Of a DNA stretch of 64,000 nucleotides, positions 1 to 13,454 are shown piece by piece. The position numbers and the translations under genes were made by a program. The stretch is from Lomentospora prolificans (lineage: Eukaryota; Ascomycota; Sordariomycetes; Microascales; Microascaceae). The first letter of the stretch is position 1. Every line of letters starts with the position of its first letter. The DNA lies in NCBI GenBank assembly GCA_029532625.1, contig JARFXM010000011.1, positions 2,989,501-3,053,500 on the forward strand, read 5' to 3'. Below the pieces are notes generated by a model. It was given only the letters and a program-made list of their open reading frames with translations. It was not told the DNA's origin and searched no databases.

Positions 1-2264
1 TTCTTCAAATGAGAGCTAGGAAAGGGGGGGATCGCCAGGAATGTGGGCATAAAACTGCAAGCCTTCGCTCAAGGATGGTGGATAACATAATACCATCACC
101 TGCAAAACCATTTTCTGGCTTAACTGTCGTAACCCATTGTTCCTTTCTTCATCGAAGCGCGAGGGTGGGAAGATGTCTCCCGCCCTTGCCCCAGGTTGAG
201 CCTGAGCATCATTAAGGAGCAGTGCGTACCTGAGCCTATTGTGAAATCGGTAAATCCACCCATCCGACTTTGGATGTGAGCATCTACGGATATACATGGA
301 ACACAATGGCATCTTCCCCTCGTAGTTCAAACCTGTTCAAACCCTTTGCGGGTCTTCGCGACTAGTTTTAAGACTTAATGCGACAATAAAATCTGGTCTA
401 TCGGCCGAGTTTACTGGGCGATAGTGTAAATCTAATCCAGAACCCTAAGTTCGGCTAATGTCCGCTCCTGTATCACTTTTCCCTTTCTGGGGCTTTGCCC
501 ATTTTTTGCTAAATAAGTGCCTGAGTAGGAGAAATAGTCGTCTGGCGTTAACGGGGCTTTGTCTCAGTGTCTATGACGTTTCCTGGCGAGGAACAAGCCG
601 TGCGTACTTCGTATGTGTCCTTTGCATCTCTACTGAGGTATGGGGACAAATATGCATCCTACCTTTCTGCAATGATAAATGGAGCGAGTATAGTGCCTAG
701 AGCAAAAGCAACCTGGGAAAAGGGCAATTGAAGGCGGGGCTTGAGAAGCAGCACTACCCCACGGACCACATTAGGGGCATCTCAACGGGTGCGTCCTCGA
801 CGCTGGTATTACAGTACGCATGAAATGTGTTTTTGGATTCTAATATTATTATAGCATTTCCGACTGAAGCGCTTGCAGGGTGCGCCACCCAGTGTTGTAA
901 TCGCGATCGCAGCCATCGCCACGGATTCTACGAGTCATGCCTTCCCCAATTACCGCGTCAGTATATGAGACTGACTGCCGTCATTGGCCTGAATCGAAGT
1001 GTCTGGCATAGCTGGGTTCCACCGACGACTTGACAAGCTAGAGGGCTTCTACGTGCTTGGGATCTTTTGGGACAATAGTGCTGGTGCCTCTCGCCACGCG
1101 TAGTGAGGGCCATGATTTGCGCGTTCAACAATGGCATTCTCTATTCTGACGCTCCCCATATGCCATCTAGATGGCGCACGAGAATGGCCTGATGCTGTAT
1201 AAGTCGACTAGCCATAGTATTAGAACTCATTTGTGTGAAATAGACAACGCCGGCTCTTGGGCCCGTCGTTGAAGACTCCGCGCAGCAGTGATAACACTAG
1301 GGCGAGTTCTGAAGACGCACCGACTCCGCATGCTTCGTAGCAACTGGCAGATGGGGAAGATAATAATAGCCCTTAGCTACCGACGATATTGTGCTTACAA
1401 GTAATTAGGCGGAGGCGGGACACTGTTCATTGCTGACAAGTCGATTCCGCAGCATTGTTCGTCTGGCGGTCGCTCGAGGGAACAAGGAGACCAAAAATAC
1501 CTGGGTACTTAAGGGGATGGGTCCTCGCGTCCAAGGGTCGTTCACACCTTGGCACGGCACAATAAAATGGATCCCATTTGGCACACGCCCCTTCTGAACC
1601 CCACCCCACTCCCCGAAACATCAAAATCCCAACTTCCCAAGGGTATTCCCTGGTGATATCCACCCGGTCAGGCCTGGTACTGTTGTAGTGTACCTTCCCC
1701 CCAACCCAGGCCCAAGCATTTGACCCCTTCGCACCTTCCCACCAACAGCGGCACCCGGGTCGTCCGCTCCACATCCTTGAAGGGCCCCTTTCCCCCCTGC
1801 TCTGCCCAGGCCATTTGTGTATCTAACACCATGGACGGGGTACGAAGTACACAAAACTGATGGCCAAGAAGAAACGATACCTGTACAAGAGTGTTATGAC
1901 ATCCCACCTCCCCCTTCATCCCCTTAACTTTCCTTTTCCTTCCTCTACCACCCTCGATATTACGACGACTGCATTTCCTCAGCCCGAGATTGCGATTGGG
2001 TCTTGACACCGTGGGCCTTGAAAATCAACGATCTAACATTCGGCTTCAGCTTCATTAGCGAGCGTGTTGAGGCTGAACCCAACTTGCTCTCGCTCCCGAT
2101 CCGCGTAGGCTAGGCTTTAGCCACAGCATCGACCAGTTTCAAAGACGACTACGTCCACTCACTTCACCGACCGCGACAGCGATTGAAGGGCTACCTATCC
2201 ACGGCCCTAACCGCCGCACGCGGAATTGGCTCCCCATGACGTGGAACAAGGTTCATCAACAGCA
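1..2264. other. Upstream region without a supported gene
   Basis: Both strands were read and only short, low-complexity or out-of-context frames appear. The last 200 bases are pyrimidine-rich and presumably hold the 5' leader of the RasGEF gene. A short frame starts with ATG at 2236 and ends with TGA at 2275-2277. It overlaps the proposed RasGEF start codon (2265) in another frame and could act as an upstream ORF. Around 431-448 the word TCTAATCCAGAACCCTAA resembles the core seen in the introns of the 19.9-23.2 kb gene, but a single hit is weak. Confidence 0.4.
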
Positions 2265-5200
2265 ATGGACCTGTTGAGCAACCACCAATCCATGAGGGCT
2301 AGCCTCCAAGTTGCCCCTCTGAGCATACAAAAGGTCACACCGGCGGAACAGGCTATCGGTGACGAGCAGAGCCAAACGACTGCGACCACCGACCTTTATT
2401 CGCAATCACAAATGACACCACCGACAACCCCTAATTCCTCTCAGGATGACCTGACAGCAGAGGCGTCATACCCTATGCCGCCCGTCTTCCACAACTTCCT
2501 ACGTGCCTTCTATCCCTTCCACCCTAGCTATGCTATGACCGACTCGAGCGTTACCCTCCCTCTGAATGAAGGCGATGTCATTCTTGTGCATTCTATACAC
2601 ACGAACGGCTGGGCGGATGGTACGTTGCTTATTAGCGGCGCAAGGGGTTGGCTACCTACCAACTACTGCGAGTCTTACGACCCCGAAGAAATGCGCAACT
2701 TGCTCAAGGCACTATTGAATTTTTGGGACCTTCTCCGTAGCACCGATGTCAATGACAACGAAATTTTCGGAAACCAGGAGTTCATGAAGGGCATTATTGC
2801 CGGTGTCCGTTACCTCTTGGTATGTGCAGTTGGGTTTGTTGCTCAGGGCCTAGAATTAACGTAGCTGTATAGGAGCGAACACACTCTCTAACAAGAGAGG
2901 CCGCCATCATCCTACGCCATGAGGGTCTAAGGAGAGGCAGGAAATCTCTCCTTGCAGAACTGTCCTCCCTGGTGAAAACAGCCAAGCGCTTACAAGAATG
3001 CCAGACAGACTCGCTAACCACGTCCGACGACGTCAACAACCTCGTGGATGAGATGATTCTGAAGGCGTTTAGGATCGTTACCAAGGGTGTCAGGTTTCTA
3101 GACATCTTCGAGGAAGATCGGCGGATGCGACTCCCGACCATGTCCATTATGGCGACAGTCATAGAAGAGTCGCTGATCCCTCCCACCCCGCCGGCCGACC
3201 AAGTTAGATTCGAGACAAACAGCAATCCTGCAGCGACCGAGGATGCCGCGTCTGTGGCTGCTAGCACAGATGTCCACTCTGACGTCACCCAGCCCAGTCT
3301 ACTCGTCGACACCTCGCAAGCAGTCGTCGGCAGGCGGCTATCGTCGCTACTTACCCCTGGCAGCGCCTCATCCCACCGTCTATCTCAAGGAAGCCTCCCT
3401 TCTAACAATCGCCATTCCGCAAGCTTCTCCCACAGACTGTCTCTTTCTGGATACTCACCGCTCTCTCGATCTCAAAATCTTGTCTCTGAGCGTCTCAGCA
3501 AGACACATGATACCCTTCTATCCCAATTGGGATCCTTCATTGGACGGCTTCATTTACAGTCCGAATCCAAGACGGAGCTAGTCCGCGCCATCAGGAACTC
3601 TGCCACTTCTGGAGGCGAACTTCTTGCGGTTGTCGACATGATCTGCGCACATGATACCCTCAACCGCGAGATGCTGAGTTCTGTGCGTGCTAATCTCTTC
3701 GCCCGAATTCAGGACCTCATTGAAGCCGGCAGGGAAATTATTCAGCAGGCCGCAACTGAAGAAACCGACATCGTTCTGCCGGAACAAACGTTCAAGCTAT
3801 CGACGGCAGCTACCGGCTGTGTAAAGTCGGCAGGCGAATGTGTCGAGAGGACAAGCTCCACGATTGCCCGAGTGGGTGATTTTGAATGTGAGATGGACGG
3901 CCAGATCGCTACGGGTATTGATATCAGCATGCTGGATTGCATCCCCGAGGAACGCGAACGTGCACCATCAATGTCACAGTCTGTTACCACGTCCCTAGCC
4001 GACACCACTGTCTCCGGCTCGGCCACGATTGCCGAGTCCGCGGCGACCTCGGAAGTTCCCACTTCGGAGCCAGCCGAGAAACCCCCCCCGAAGCTCAATA
4101 TTCTTCCCCTTGACAAGCCTCTTCCTGAGGTCCCAGTCACGGCCAGTTCTATTGGCCAGGACTTCTTAACACAGTCCGGCTACTCTCCCGCTGCGTCGCG
4201 CCCGTCAACCGCCGATGGGGACAATGTGGATAGCCTCGTGTCATCAGTTTCTTCTCTCCGACAAAGCCTGCCGCCATTGCCTAAACTAGCAACTACTCTT
4301 CTTCCTACTGGGGATTATACAGCCGAGGATCAGGCCATCGGTGTCGAGTTTCATCCCTCGCCTCGCTATGATAGCATGACCGCCTCAAGCGCTGGGAGCA
4401 CGAGCACTTACATGAGTCGTGATTCTGAATCAAGCACCATCTCTCGCACCTCAACGCGTGCTACCACGCCCGACCACTCTCTAGGTCCGCGCAGCCAGCC
4501 GTCCGTCTCGAACCTCAGCATTACCGACAGCGCCCACCAGGCAGAGGAGGTTGACGACGTCGAGTCCAAGCTACTCGAGAAGACTTTTGCCCACGAGCTT
4601 ATGTTTAACAAGGAAGGCCAAGTCACTGGTGGCTCGCTCCCGGCGTTGGTGGAGAGGCTAACAACACACGAATCGACCCCTGATGCCTTGTTTGTTTCTA
4701 CTTTCTACCTTACTTTCCGCTTGTTCTGCACCCCCCGGGAGCTGGCTGAATCATTGATTGATCGATTCGACTACGTGGGCGAGACGCCGCATATCGCCGG
4801 GCCCGTCCGTCTCCGAGTCTACAACGTCCTCAAGGGTTGGCTCGAGTCACACTGGAGGGACACGACCGACCGCGAGGCCCTAGCTGTCATTGTACCATTT
4901 GCTGACCAGAAGCTCGGCTCCGTTCTACCTTCGGCTGGTCGCCGTCTTGCCGAGTTAGCTGACCGCGTCTCCAGCGAAGGCTCGCTCGTCCCGCGTCTTG
5001 TTTCGTCAATGGGCAAGACGAATACCTCAATCGCTCAGTATGTCCCGGCAGACACGCCGCTCCCTGCACCCATCATTTCGCGCAGCCAGTTGAATGCTCT
5101 TCACGGCTGGAGGACTGCGGGAACAAGCCCTTCCATTCTTGATTTCGACCCTGTAGAGCTTGCTCGTCAACTCACTATCAAGCAAATGAACATATTCTGC

Positions 5201-6034
5201 AACATCATGCCGGAAGAGCTTCTTGCCTCACAATGGATGAAGAACGGCGGTGCTGATGCGCCTAATGTCAAAGCAATGTCCTCGCTCTCCACCGACCTTT
5301 CTAACCTGGTAGCTGAGACCATACTTCACTACTCAGAGGTTAAAAAACGGGCTGCTACCATCAAGCAGTGGATCAAGATTGCCCACCAGTGTTACGAGCT
5401 CCACAACTACGACGGTCTGATGGCTATTATCTGCAGTCTCAATAGCAGCACCATCAGTCGTCTCCAGAAGACCTGGGATGCCGTCTCCCCCAAGCGCCGA
5501 GAGATGCTCCGAACGCTTCAGGCCCTCGTCGAGCCTTCTCAGAACCACAAGCTACTCCGTGGCCGGCTCCACGATCATGTACCCCCCTGCCTCCCCTTCC
5601 TCGGCATGTACCTCACCGATCTCACTTTTGTCGACATTGGCAATGCCGCCACGAAGCAACTTCACGCGCTCGGTCACGAAGGTGACGAGGAGGCTGGTGG
5701 CATCACGGTAGTGAACTTCGACAAGCACACGCGAACTGCTAAGATCATTGGCGAGCTCCAGCGCTTCCAGATTCCTTACAGGCTCACGGAGGTACCCGAG
5801 ATGCAGGAGTGGATGACCGCCCAGATCAACCGGGTTCGCCTTAACGACCCTGGTAACGTTCAAGTAACCTACTACCGAAAGAGCCTTCTTCTCGAACCGC
5901 GAGAGTTCGCCTCACGCGCCAACTCCGATGCCACTTCAACTCTAGGTAGCACCGCGACGACCCAACGCGGAGCAGACCTGTTCGCGTGGATGTCGAGGGG
6001 AGGCGGCCAACAGAACGGAAGCACCCCGGCATAG
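2265..6034 (+). CDS. cdc25: SH3-RasGEF protein, Cdc25-type Ras guanine nucleotide exchange factor
   Basis: Two exons, 2265-2819 and 2873-6034, with a 53-bp phase-0 intron (GTATGT...TTAAC...TAG), giving 1238 aa. Residues about 77-137 form an SH3 domain (ALYDY-like FYPF, a GWADG segment, GWLPTNYCE end). A long Ser/Thr/Pro-rich region follows. RasGEF_N lies at about 743-870 (LLEKTFAHELMFNKEG, then FYLTFRLFCTPRELAESL). The catalytic CDC25-homology domain is at about 940-1185, with ARQLTIKQMNIFCNIMPEEL, a WIKIAHQCYELHNYDGLMAI segment and VPPCLPFLGMYLTDLTF. The family loads Ras with GTP at the plasma membrane, upstream of cAMP and growth signalling. The frame is open upstream to a TAA at 2208, and 2265 is its first ATG; an additional 5' exon cannot be excluded. 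Size and domain order fit fungal Cdc25, whereas Bud5-type exchangers are shorter. The gene symbol is by architecture only. Confidence 0.9.
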
Positions 6035-9000
6035 ATCTGAACTGACATAATTCACACTCACTTCAACTCCTCTCTTATACCCCAGTCATAATCCCGCCAT
6101 CACGTCACTCACGGCTACACATCGCCTGATCTTTCTTTTCTTTTTTGATACCCAATCCAATTCATTTTACATAATCTTCTATTACTTTTAAACCTACCTC
6201 ACCTATATACCCTTCCATTTACATATTACCTACATATCATGATGCAGACGATGCAAGAGGAGGATGACACTTCCCCTTGATCACATTCTATATTGAACCT
6301 TGATAGCAGAGGAGGATACCAAATCATGAGATCTCTCACAAGATATTTCTTGTTAACTCGGCACTATTTTCTAGAATAGCCTTTTTGTGTGTGTGAGTCC
6401 AAGAAGCAATTTCTTCTGCAGATCGCTCTGCCCCTATGTTTTTCTTTCCTTTGTGATTTTTTTGGCGCTTATGGGTTCGGGAACAACACTCTGGAATGCA
6501 TACAGTATGAGGGTTACCAAAATATCACGGGAAGGTGTTCATTTTTTTGGTGGCATTTTGACACTGGATCGTTGTCAAAGGGAGAGAAAGAGGGGCACCA
6601 AACCGCCCTGTTCTCCCCAGCCCAGTTTGTGTCACTAGTTTTATATATTTATATGAAGGACCTGTTGGGTACTGGGGAAGCAAATTAGCCCCCTTCGATG
6701 GCGGGGGGGGGATTGCAAGGCATCTAGGGTAGAACCTATTACGTTAAAATGCGAAGGCCTGATCAGCCAACTCTTTTTCCTCGCTTGATGTGTCTGATAT
6801 AGTTCTAGTTGCGTCATAGGGGAAGGTGGGTGGTGAATCCTGTCATCTTCCCGACTTGAAGGATATGCCATAGGGGAGTGGTACATTGAGGAGAGGCGCC
6901 AGGCCTGTTCTATGCTCATGATCTTTGCGTTATGCCGACCTGCACCGCTACCGTACGGCCAGGGCAGAGCTCATTTCCAGGGCAGAGCTCATTTCTATGG
7001 TCGCCATCCAAACTTGCTTCATGTAAGCTCGTGGCGTGATTGAGGGCTCAATGGAGCGGTGTCATCTCAGACGACGCCTCAGCGGCTGCGCTCAACGGTT
7101 TGACTAACTGAAGGATTGACAGGGCTGGCTTCATTCCATATTACTGTTCGTCGTATAGATAGCCACTAACTACGATGCTAGAAAGCCACAAGCATATTGA
7201 AGTCGAGTCCCTCCGTTACCTACGGGATGAGAAGCGAGACTTGAGGGTCCTGGCAGAGATTGCCCTGCTCGACTTTGTTCTTTTGATGCAGACGGTGCCT
7301 CCCCTATACCTCACAGCGCACGAAGTTAGGAGCAAGCGATCTTCGGTCACCGCGATGTTGTGTCTCTGCCACCGCTCAGCCCCAACGGTCCATGTCACGA
7401 ATTGAACTCAAACGAGCATCATCAGCAGGGGCGGCATTCAGGAAGCGAAGAGTGATAGCACCACCTGAGAAGCGGAAATCGACGAAGGACGCCATGAGGA
7501 CAGCTACTAGTAGCATTCGTGCCAGGGATTAGGTCATATGTGCTCTCGCTTTGGTCCACTATGCTAGGCGACCAGAAGGGAATCAGGGCGACGAGCAATG
7601 GCGCCTTGCTTCTAGGTGAAGGGTTTCCGGACGAGCATCGTTTGGCGGAATCCCGATCAACACTCGAGAGAGCTTCCTTGTTCAAAGGATATACGCTCTG
7701 TGTCTGGTGCTTCCTATCCTCGTTAGCATTTGTTATAATCTCTGTTCGAGTTCCTGATTCCGTTGCGAGTGTCCGCACCCCTCCTGTCCCCTTCAATTGC
7801 TGGGACTGACTTCACGGCTGTGTTAACTAGTAATGTGATGGCGTCGCAAGAAGTTATATCGTTGCTTTACCTTCGACTAATTCTGTCAGGGTCCGAGGTG
7901 GATCAGCTGGCGTGGGCAATCCCAATATCCATAGCCGATAAATAATTGGGTGTGAGATCTATTCCGCTTGAAGAAGCCTGTTCAGCTAGGAAAATGGAGC
8001 AATGGGTTGTCAAGGAAACTTGACGTCGACAACGATGGGCAACCAGTCAGATCTATTCCAGTTAGTCATGCTCTTCAGTTTGGGAGCAGACACGGTCAAA
8101 CTTTATGGTGAAGGTGCCGCTCATTTTGCGCCCAAGGGGTGAAGTCTGAGAGGTCAATTATTGGAGCCAACTTGCTAGTGCCAGTTGGATGAACAGCTTC
8201 GAACATGTAGCATCAATCAAGATACGACGTAGTAGTTCAGTGAGAAGGAAAGAGAACGGCCTAACTGGAGCTAGCTTTCCTAGGAATAGTGCAGGAATGC
8301 AGATATGGTTGGGGGCAAGGCTGTCTTGTGACGTTGAATTGACCTTCCAAAGGGAGGGTGGGAGAAACACAGCGACCAGACCGAGAAATAGCGCGAAAGG
8401 GGACAGGAGCACGAAGAACCAGAGATGGGGGCGAATGGAGGGATATGGAGGAAGGTGCGAGTTGGTGGGGTTGCCTTGCATGCGAGACGACGAGTCCGGG
8501 GGGATATCAAGATGTCAACGGGCGGCAAACACGCTAAAGCGCCCATGATTCACACGTAGCACAAAAGGACGAGACAACGAACCTAGTTCGACGTTCGAGT
8601 TTTCCCCAGCGGATTCGTTTCTTCGAACCGCCGCAGATAGTCAGTCACCTTCCACCTCCTACATCGAAGGTGGGCTATCTAGAGTCGAACAGGCCATGGA
8701 AGCTGCCTCCAGGAGAGCCCACCGAATTGTCATCTTACCGACTAACTTGGTTGACCAGCCACTCGACCGGAAAGAGGGATCACTATGAAATAGTAATAAG
8801 GTTTGGTAGGCGACAGGTGCCAGTCGGACCCGATGGGATGGATGCTGGGATCCTAGTCATGCTTGCGAAACTTCAAATGCATCGATTATATTGCCTGTAC
8901 TAATGGGCACGCGTCTTGGTTACTGTCCTGATGTCGCTTGCGTCTATGACGAAGATGATGGTCGGGCGCTCAAGAACTGATGTATTTTGTGAAGGCTTGC

Positions 9001-11773
9001 CTTGGGAGCTGGGAGATCGGATATCCTTCTGGTCATAGAAATCGCAGCAGAACCTCAGTTCTTCGGGATACGATATGAATTGCCAGGCTATCCTGGAAGG
9101 CCCCCTTACAGAATGGATCGTAGTATTGCGTTCCCGGGCTGAGGGCTATCGGTGATCTCTCGACTTTCCATTGGTTCTGGACTAAACCGAGGTGTGGATC
9201 CGGATTCAACTCGGACTACACTCAGGGAGCACGTATGCAGAGCGCACTAAAATCAACTTCAATCGCGATGTCGAGTCGCTCCTTTCGCTCTCAGGACCAC
9301 TCCCTCATTGAGGCAGTTGAGACTTGTCCCGTATCAAGTCAAATATAATAGACCCTAGTGGCATGACAGGCGATCAAGACAGTCTCTAATGACACAGCCT
9401 TGCCTTGCGACTCGTATTACAGGCACGGATCACTGAATGTTCAGGGTTGGAGGTAGCAGTGACATGGGGAGAGATCGCCACCTCCAGGAACGGGATTCCC
9501 TCATTGGTGTAGGGCCTAGCAAAGGCACTGAGCCTCTCACATGCCTCTTCAGTGGAGATCGTTGATCGCTGCAAGCACCATTGTTTCTTCGGCTGGAGGA
9601 GGCAAGAGTAGACGCACATTCTTAGAGGATGCTTACGAAGGAGTGAGCATGACAGTGTCGGCTTCTTCCGGCTGGGGACGGATCAGCTGTGGTTGCGGGG
9701 AGTGTGGAGAAAGTACAGTGCATGTGGGCTTGGGCCACCACTCGGCCGGGCCCATGTTCATCCTTGGGAGATTTCCATGTGCCAGTCAAGAAACGTTACA
9801 TGCCAGCGAGACTCAGAATTTATGATGGTGGTATCCGTCCACCAGCCAATGGGATGCGGCCAAAGATTCTGAAGGGCCGGACGAGGTTGTGGGATCGTTG
9901 CCGGTGTGCTTTTTCTCCGATACGGACGCAACGAACGCCGACACCTGGTCTCAGAAGAGAAAGGTACTGGCTTTATCTCTGGATTGAATTAGACGAGGGA
10001 AAATGCATACGGCTAGTGAAAACAAAGCCCGCGGATATTCGTACAATTTTCAGAGCGTGTTTGGAGGTGTCGTTAATTCAGCGAGTGTATTCCCCATCCA
10101 TGTTGCGGAGTCAGTCTGGCTTTCAGCAATGGGAGCTCTATCTCTATCCATATTGGGTGATTTCTCCTCAGTGGTGAGATTATGGTGGGCCGGCAGTCGT
10201 TACCTTGGTCGACCTTTGGCCAACCAGAGCCGACCTCATTCGGTCCTTTACCTTCCCGCCATACTCACAGCGCGAGATGCTGGGCCAATGCCGGGTCAAC
10301 GCTCGAGATTGGACCCCTCAAGCCTATTTTGCGGTCTCGTGCGCTGCAATCCACCCGCTGCTGGAGAAATGGCCAGCTAGGGGGGCTTTCTAGCTAGTGT
10401 TGGAGCCACTGAGATTTACGGAGTAGTGGCGCCCGACTTTGATGCGTCGCGACGACAGCTGTAGGCTGTCTTGTGTGTCTCACGAGCCTATCTCACCTAG
10501 AAAATTCACGAGCGAGCGATACCTGCCCAATCTAGCCGTTATGGCACTAACTCTGTGTAGTTACACGACCTCTAAGCAACGGCACAGCTTGCCTCCTTCT
10601 CCTTACTAAACTTGAATTGAGATAGTTGTGTGTGCATTATCGAAGCTAGCTGGGCGTCACGTCGCTTTCCCATCCATTGATGTGCAACTGTGGCTGATAG
10701 CGGGCCTGCCTTGCGGTCCGCGCCAACGCCCAATTTTCGCAACTACAACCATGCGACGGTGCGACATGGGCGAATCCGGGCTGCCTTCTATGCTCAGGCT
10801 GCTTGTTTCTCGGAGATGGCAGCTCCTCTGTCGAGATAGGACCCTTTCACTTCCTAGCTGGCTTTCCCCCTTGTCGTATCTCGCAAGCAACGTCCCACCT
10901 ACCCAAGGCGTGACCCATGGCCAGCAGCAAAGTCGTATTTCCTGTATGACTACCCTAGCAGTTACCACTAGGGTTAGAAATGCTGGCACTTTTCATCGAT
11001 GAGAAGAGCAATGAGAGGTAGGCGACACCGCACCACCTAGTGTATTTAAGTTACATCGCCATACGGCATGCCGGCACACGGTACATGTCGCGAGTCCATG
11101 TCGCGTTGCGGCCATGGATTGCCACCCGAAGTACTCGGTACACGCCGAGTATCTTGCCATTTCATTCGCGCACAGCAGGAGCACCCTGGATGCGGGTAGC
11201 TGCGACGTCGAGTGCAACATCAATCATCGCTCCTTCCCGCAGCTCATTTATTCGATGGGTTCCTCCTCCTTGGTGCTCGAATCCTCTATTCAAGTGTCAG
11301 CTTCCCAAAGCTCCTTACCTGACAATTGTGGACAAAAGCACACCGGGTCCCCCTTTCATCTTGCTTTTTCCCCCACTCGTCCTTTGCTTCCTCGTGGATG
11401 CGGGTGGTTTGACTTCTTCCCCGTCTTAATATACTCTTCCTTTACCCGCCCATCGCTCACCCTGCACCGATATTACAACACTCGAGAGCGTGCCACAACT
11501 CATCAATTCAGAAGCGCCTTCTTTAATCCAATATTTCACAGAATACCCATAGCATCGGTCCCTAATTGCATTGGCTATCTAGCTCAAGTGCGCAGCCGGA
11601 GCTTCAATATTCATCAGCTCCTTGGTGGACAAGTAAAATTACAAACAAGAGATCACAGTTCCCCACGCTCAGCCAGCGCACGAAATCAAGTAGAACGTGA
11701 ACAGCTGGACCCTTTGTGAGTGACAATCGACGACTCGGCTCTACTTAGTAGGAAGCCCTCTACACTCCTCACA
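6035..11773. other. 5.7-kb gene-poor tract
   Basis: No frame on either strand longer than about 200 codons and none with recognisable domains. The tract begins with the RasGEF 3' region (T-rich, about 6040-6400). It contains a perfect 18-bp tandem duplication at 6959-6994. A minus-strand frame at 8158-8481 encodes one hydrophobic segment but has no supporting homology that I recognise. A pyrimidine-rich stretch at about 11330-11470 precedes the UNC93-like gene. Base composition is unremarkable and shows no obvious AT enrichment of the kind RIP leaves. Confidence 0.4.
6959..6994. repeat. 18-bp perfect tandem duplication
   Basis: The unit CCAGGGCAGAGCTCATTT occurs at 6959-6976 and again at 6977-6994 with no mismatch. 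It lies in non-coding DNA and is probably a recent replication-slippage product. Confidence 0.95.
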
Positions 11774-13454
11774 ATGGCCGACGAAAAGCGATCTCCGTCC
11801 CCGGATCCCGAACCTCACCATGGCGACGCTCTCGTGCGCCCCTCCGGCTGGAAGTACCGTGGCTTCAAGATCCTGGGCAAGGAATATTGGTATGCGTCGC
11901 CTAGTGTCCAGCTCTTCATGGTCTCCATGGTGTGCTTCCTTTGTCCCGGAATGTTCAATGCCCTCAGTGGCATGGGTGGCATGGGTCTGAAGGATTTGAA
12001 CGCCGCCGCAAAGGCTAGCACTGCCCTATACAGCACCTTCGCCGTTGTCGCATTCTTCGCTGGCACTATCGCCAACCGCCTCGGACTTCGACTCACTCTG
12101 ACGATCGGTGGAATCGGCTATTGTGTATATGTCGCATCTTTTTTGTGCTATGCCCACACCGCGAACAATGGTTTCGTCATCTTTGCTGGTGCACTCCTCG
12201 GTGTCTGTGCCGGTATGCTTTGGACCGCCCAGGGCGCCATCATGATGGCCTATCCCTCAGAGGAGCGCAAGGGTCGTTACATTTCGGCTTTCTGGATGAT
12301 CTTCAATTTTGGCGCCGTTATTGGTGCATTGGTGAGTCGCTTCCCTGGGAGATAATATCTATATCTCATGCCTACCGAGCTTGCTAACAATTAGCGCCAG
12401 ATACCCCTTGGCCAGAACGTCTCAAACAAGGACGGAAACGTTACCGACGGCACTTTTGCTGGCTTCATTATCATGACTTTCCTCGGAGCCGTCCTGTCCA
12501 TGGGGCTCACTAACGCCAATAACATTATCCGCCGTGACGGAACCAAGGTTATTGTCATGAAGAATCCATCCTGGAAGACCGAGTTCATTGGTCTTTGGGA
12601 GACTATTGTCGGCGACCCATGGGTCCTCTTGCTCTTCCCACTCTTCTTCAGCTCCAACACCTTTTACACGTACCAACTCAACATCATGAATGGCGCGTAC
12701 TTCACCACCCGCACTCGTGCCCTTAACAGCGTCCTCTATTGGACTGCTCAGATTGTTGGAGCCTTCATTTGGGGCTTCTGCCTCGATTTCACCAAAATTC
12801 GACGATCCCTTCGAGCAAAACTTGCTTTCGGTGTCGTCACTGCCCTGACCTTCGCCATCTGGGGTGGCGGTTGGGCCTGGCAGAAGGACCGACCTGGTCG
12901 GGGTAAGACCGAGGGAACTGAGATTGACTGGGAGGACGGCAGCAAATTTCTGGCCCCCATGTTCCTGTATTTCTTCTATGGATTCTACGATGCGGTCTAT
13001 CAGACTACTATCTACTGGTAAGTCTGAGAGCATGACTTGGATAAGGAATATGTTCTCACCATTTTATGATGATAGGTACATGGGTGCTCTCTCCAATTCC
13101 GGCCGCAAGTCTGCCAACTATGCGGGTCTCTACAAAGGCTTGCAGAGTGCTGCCGCCGCCATTTGGTGGGACATGGATAACCGCGGAACTGCATACAATA
13201 CCATCTTTGCTGCTACTGTAAGTCCTTCCGAAACTTGATTCAATTGATACGACCCGAATACTACGATACTGATACTCAATCTTTCCTGATAGTGGGGCAC
13301 GCTCGCTGGCTCCCTGGTGATTGCCCTCCCCGTTATCTGGCTTCGAATTAAGGATACTGTCGAAATCGAGGAGGACCTCAAGTTCAGCGATGCCACTATC
13401 GAGGACGCCCTCGCGCCCGGAGCGATCGAGAAGAAGGACCATGTGGTCTCATAA
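11774..13454 (+). CDS. UNC93-like MFS transporter
   Basis: Four exons (11774-12331, 12401-13017, 13076-13217, 13293-13454) give 492 aa. The introns are 69, 58 and 75 bp. The protein starts at the ATG of MADEEK-type context (MADEKRSPSP). After a short cytosolic N-terminus it has successive hydrophobic helices, with SVQLFMVSMVCFLCPGMFNA and the UNC93/DUF895 signatures (GMLWTAQGAIMMAYPSEERKGRY, then FNFGAVIGALIPLGQN across the first splice). The C-terminus is acidic and Lys-rich. Members of this fungal family are polytopic plasma-membrane or vacuolar proteins of the major facilitator fold; substrates are generally unknown. At the first intron two in-frame acceptors lie 6 nt apart (ending at 12394 and 12400). 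The distal one restores the family motif, so I chose it. Length and motif order are normal for the family. Confidence 0.9.

Noticed and set aside
8158..8481. A minus-strand frame with one hydrophobic segment, considered as a small membrane protein.
   Set aside because: Only one helix, no recognisable family, and the opposite strand is equally open.
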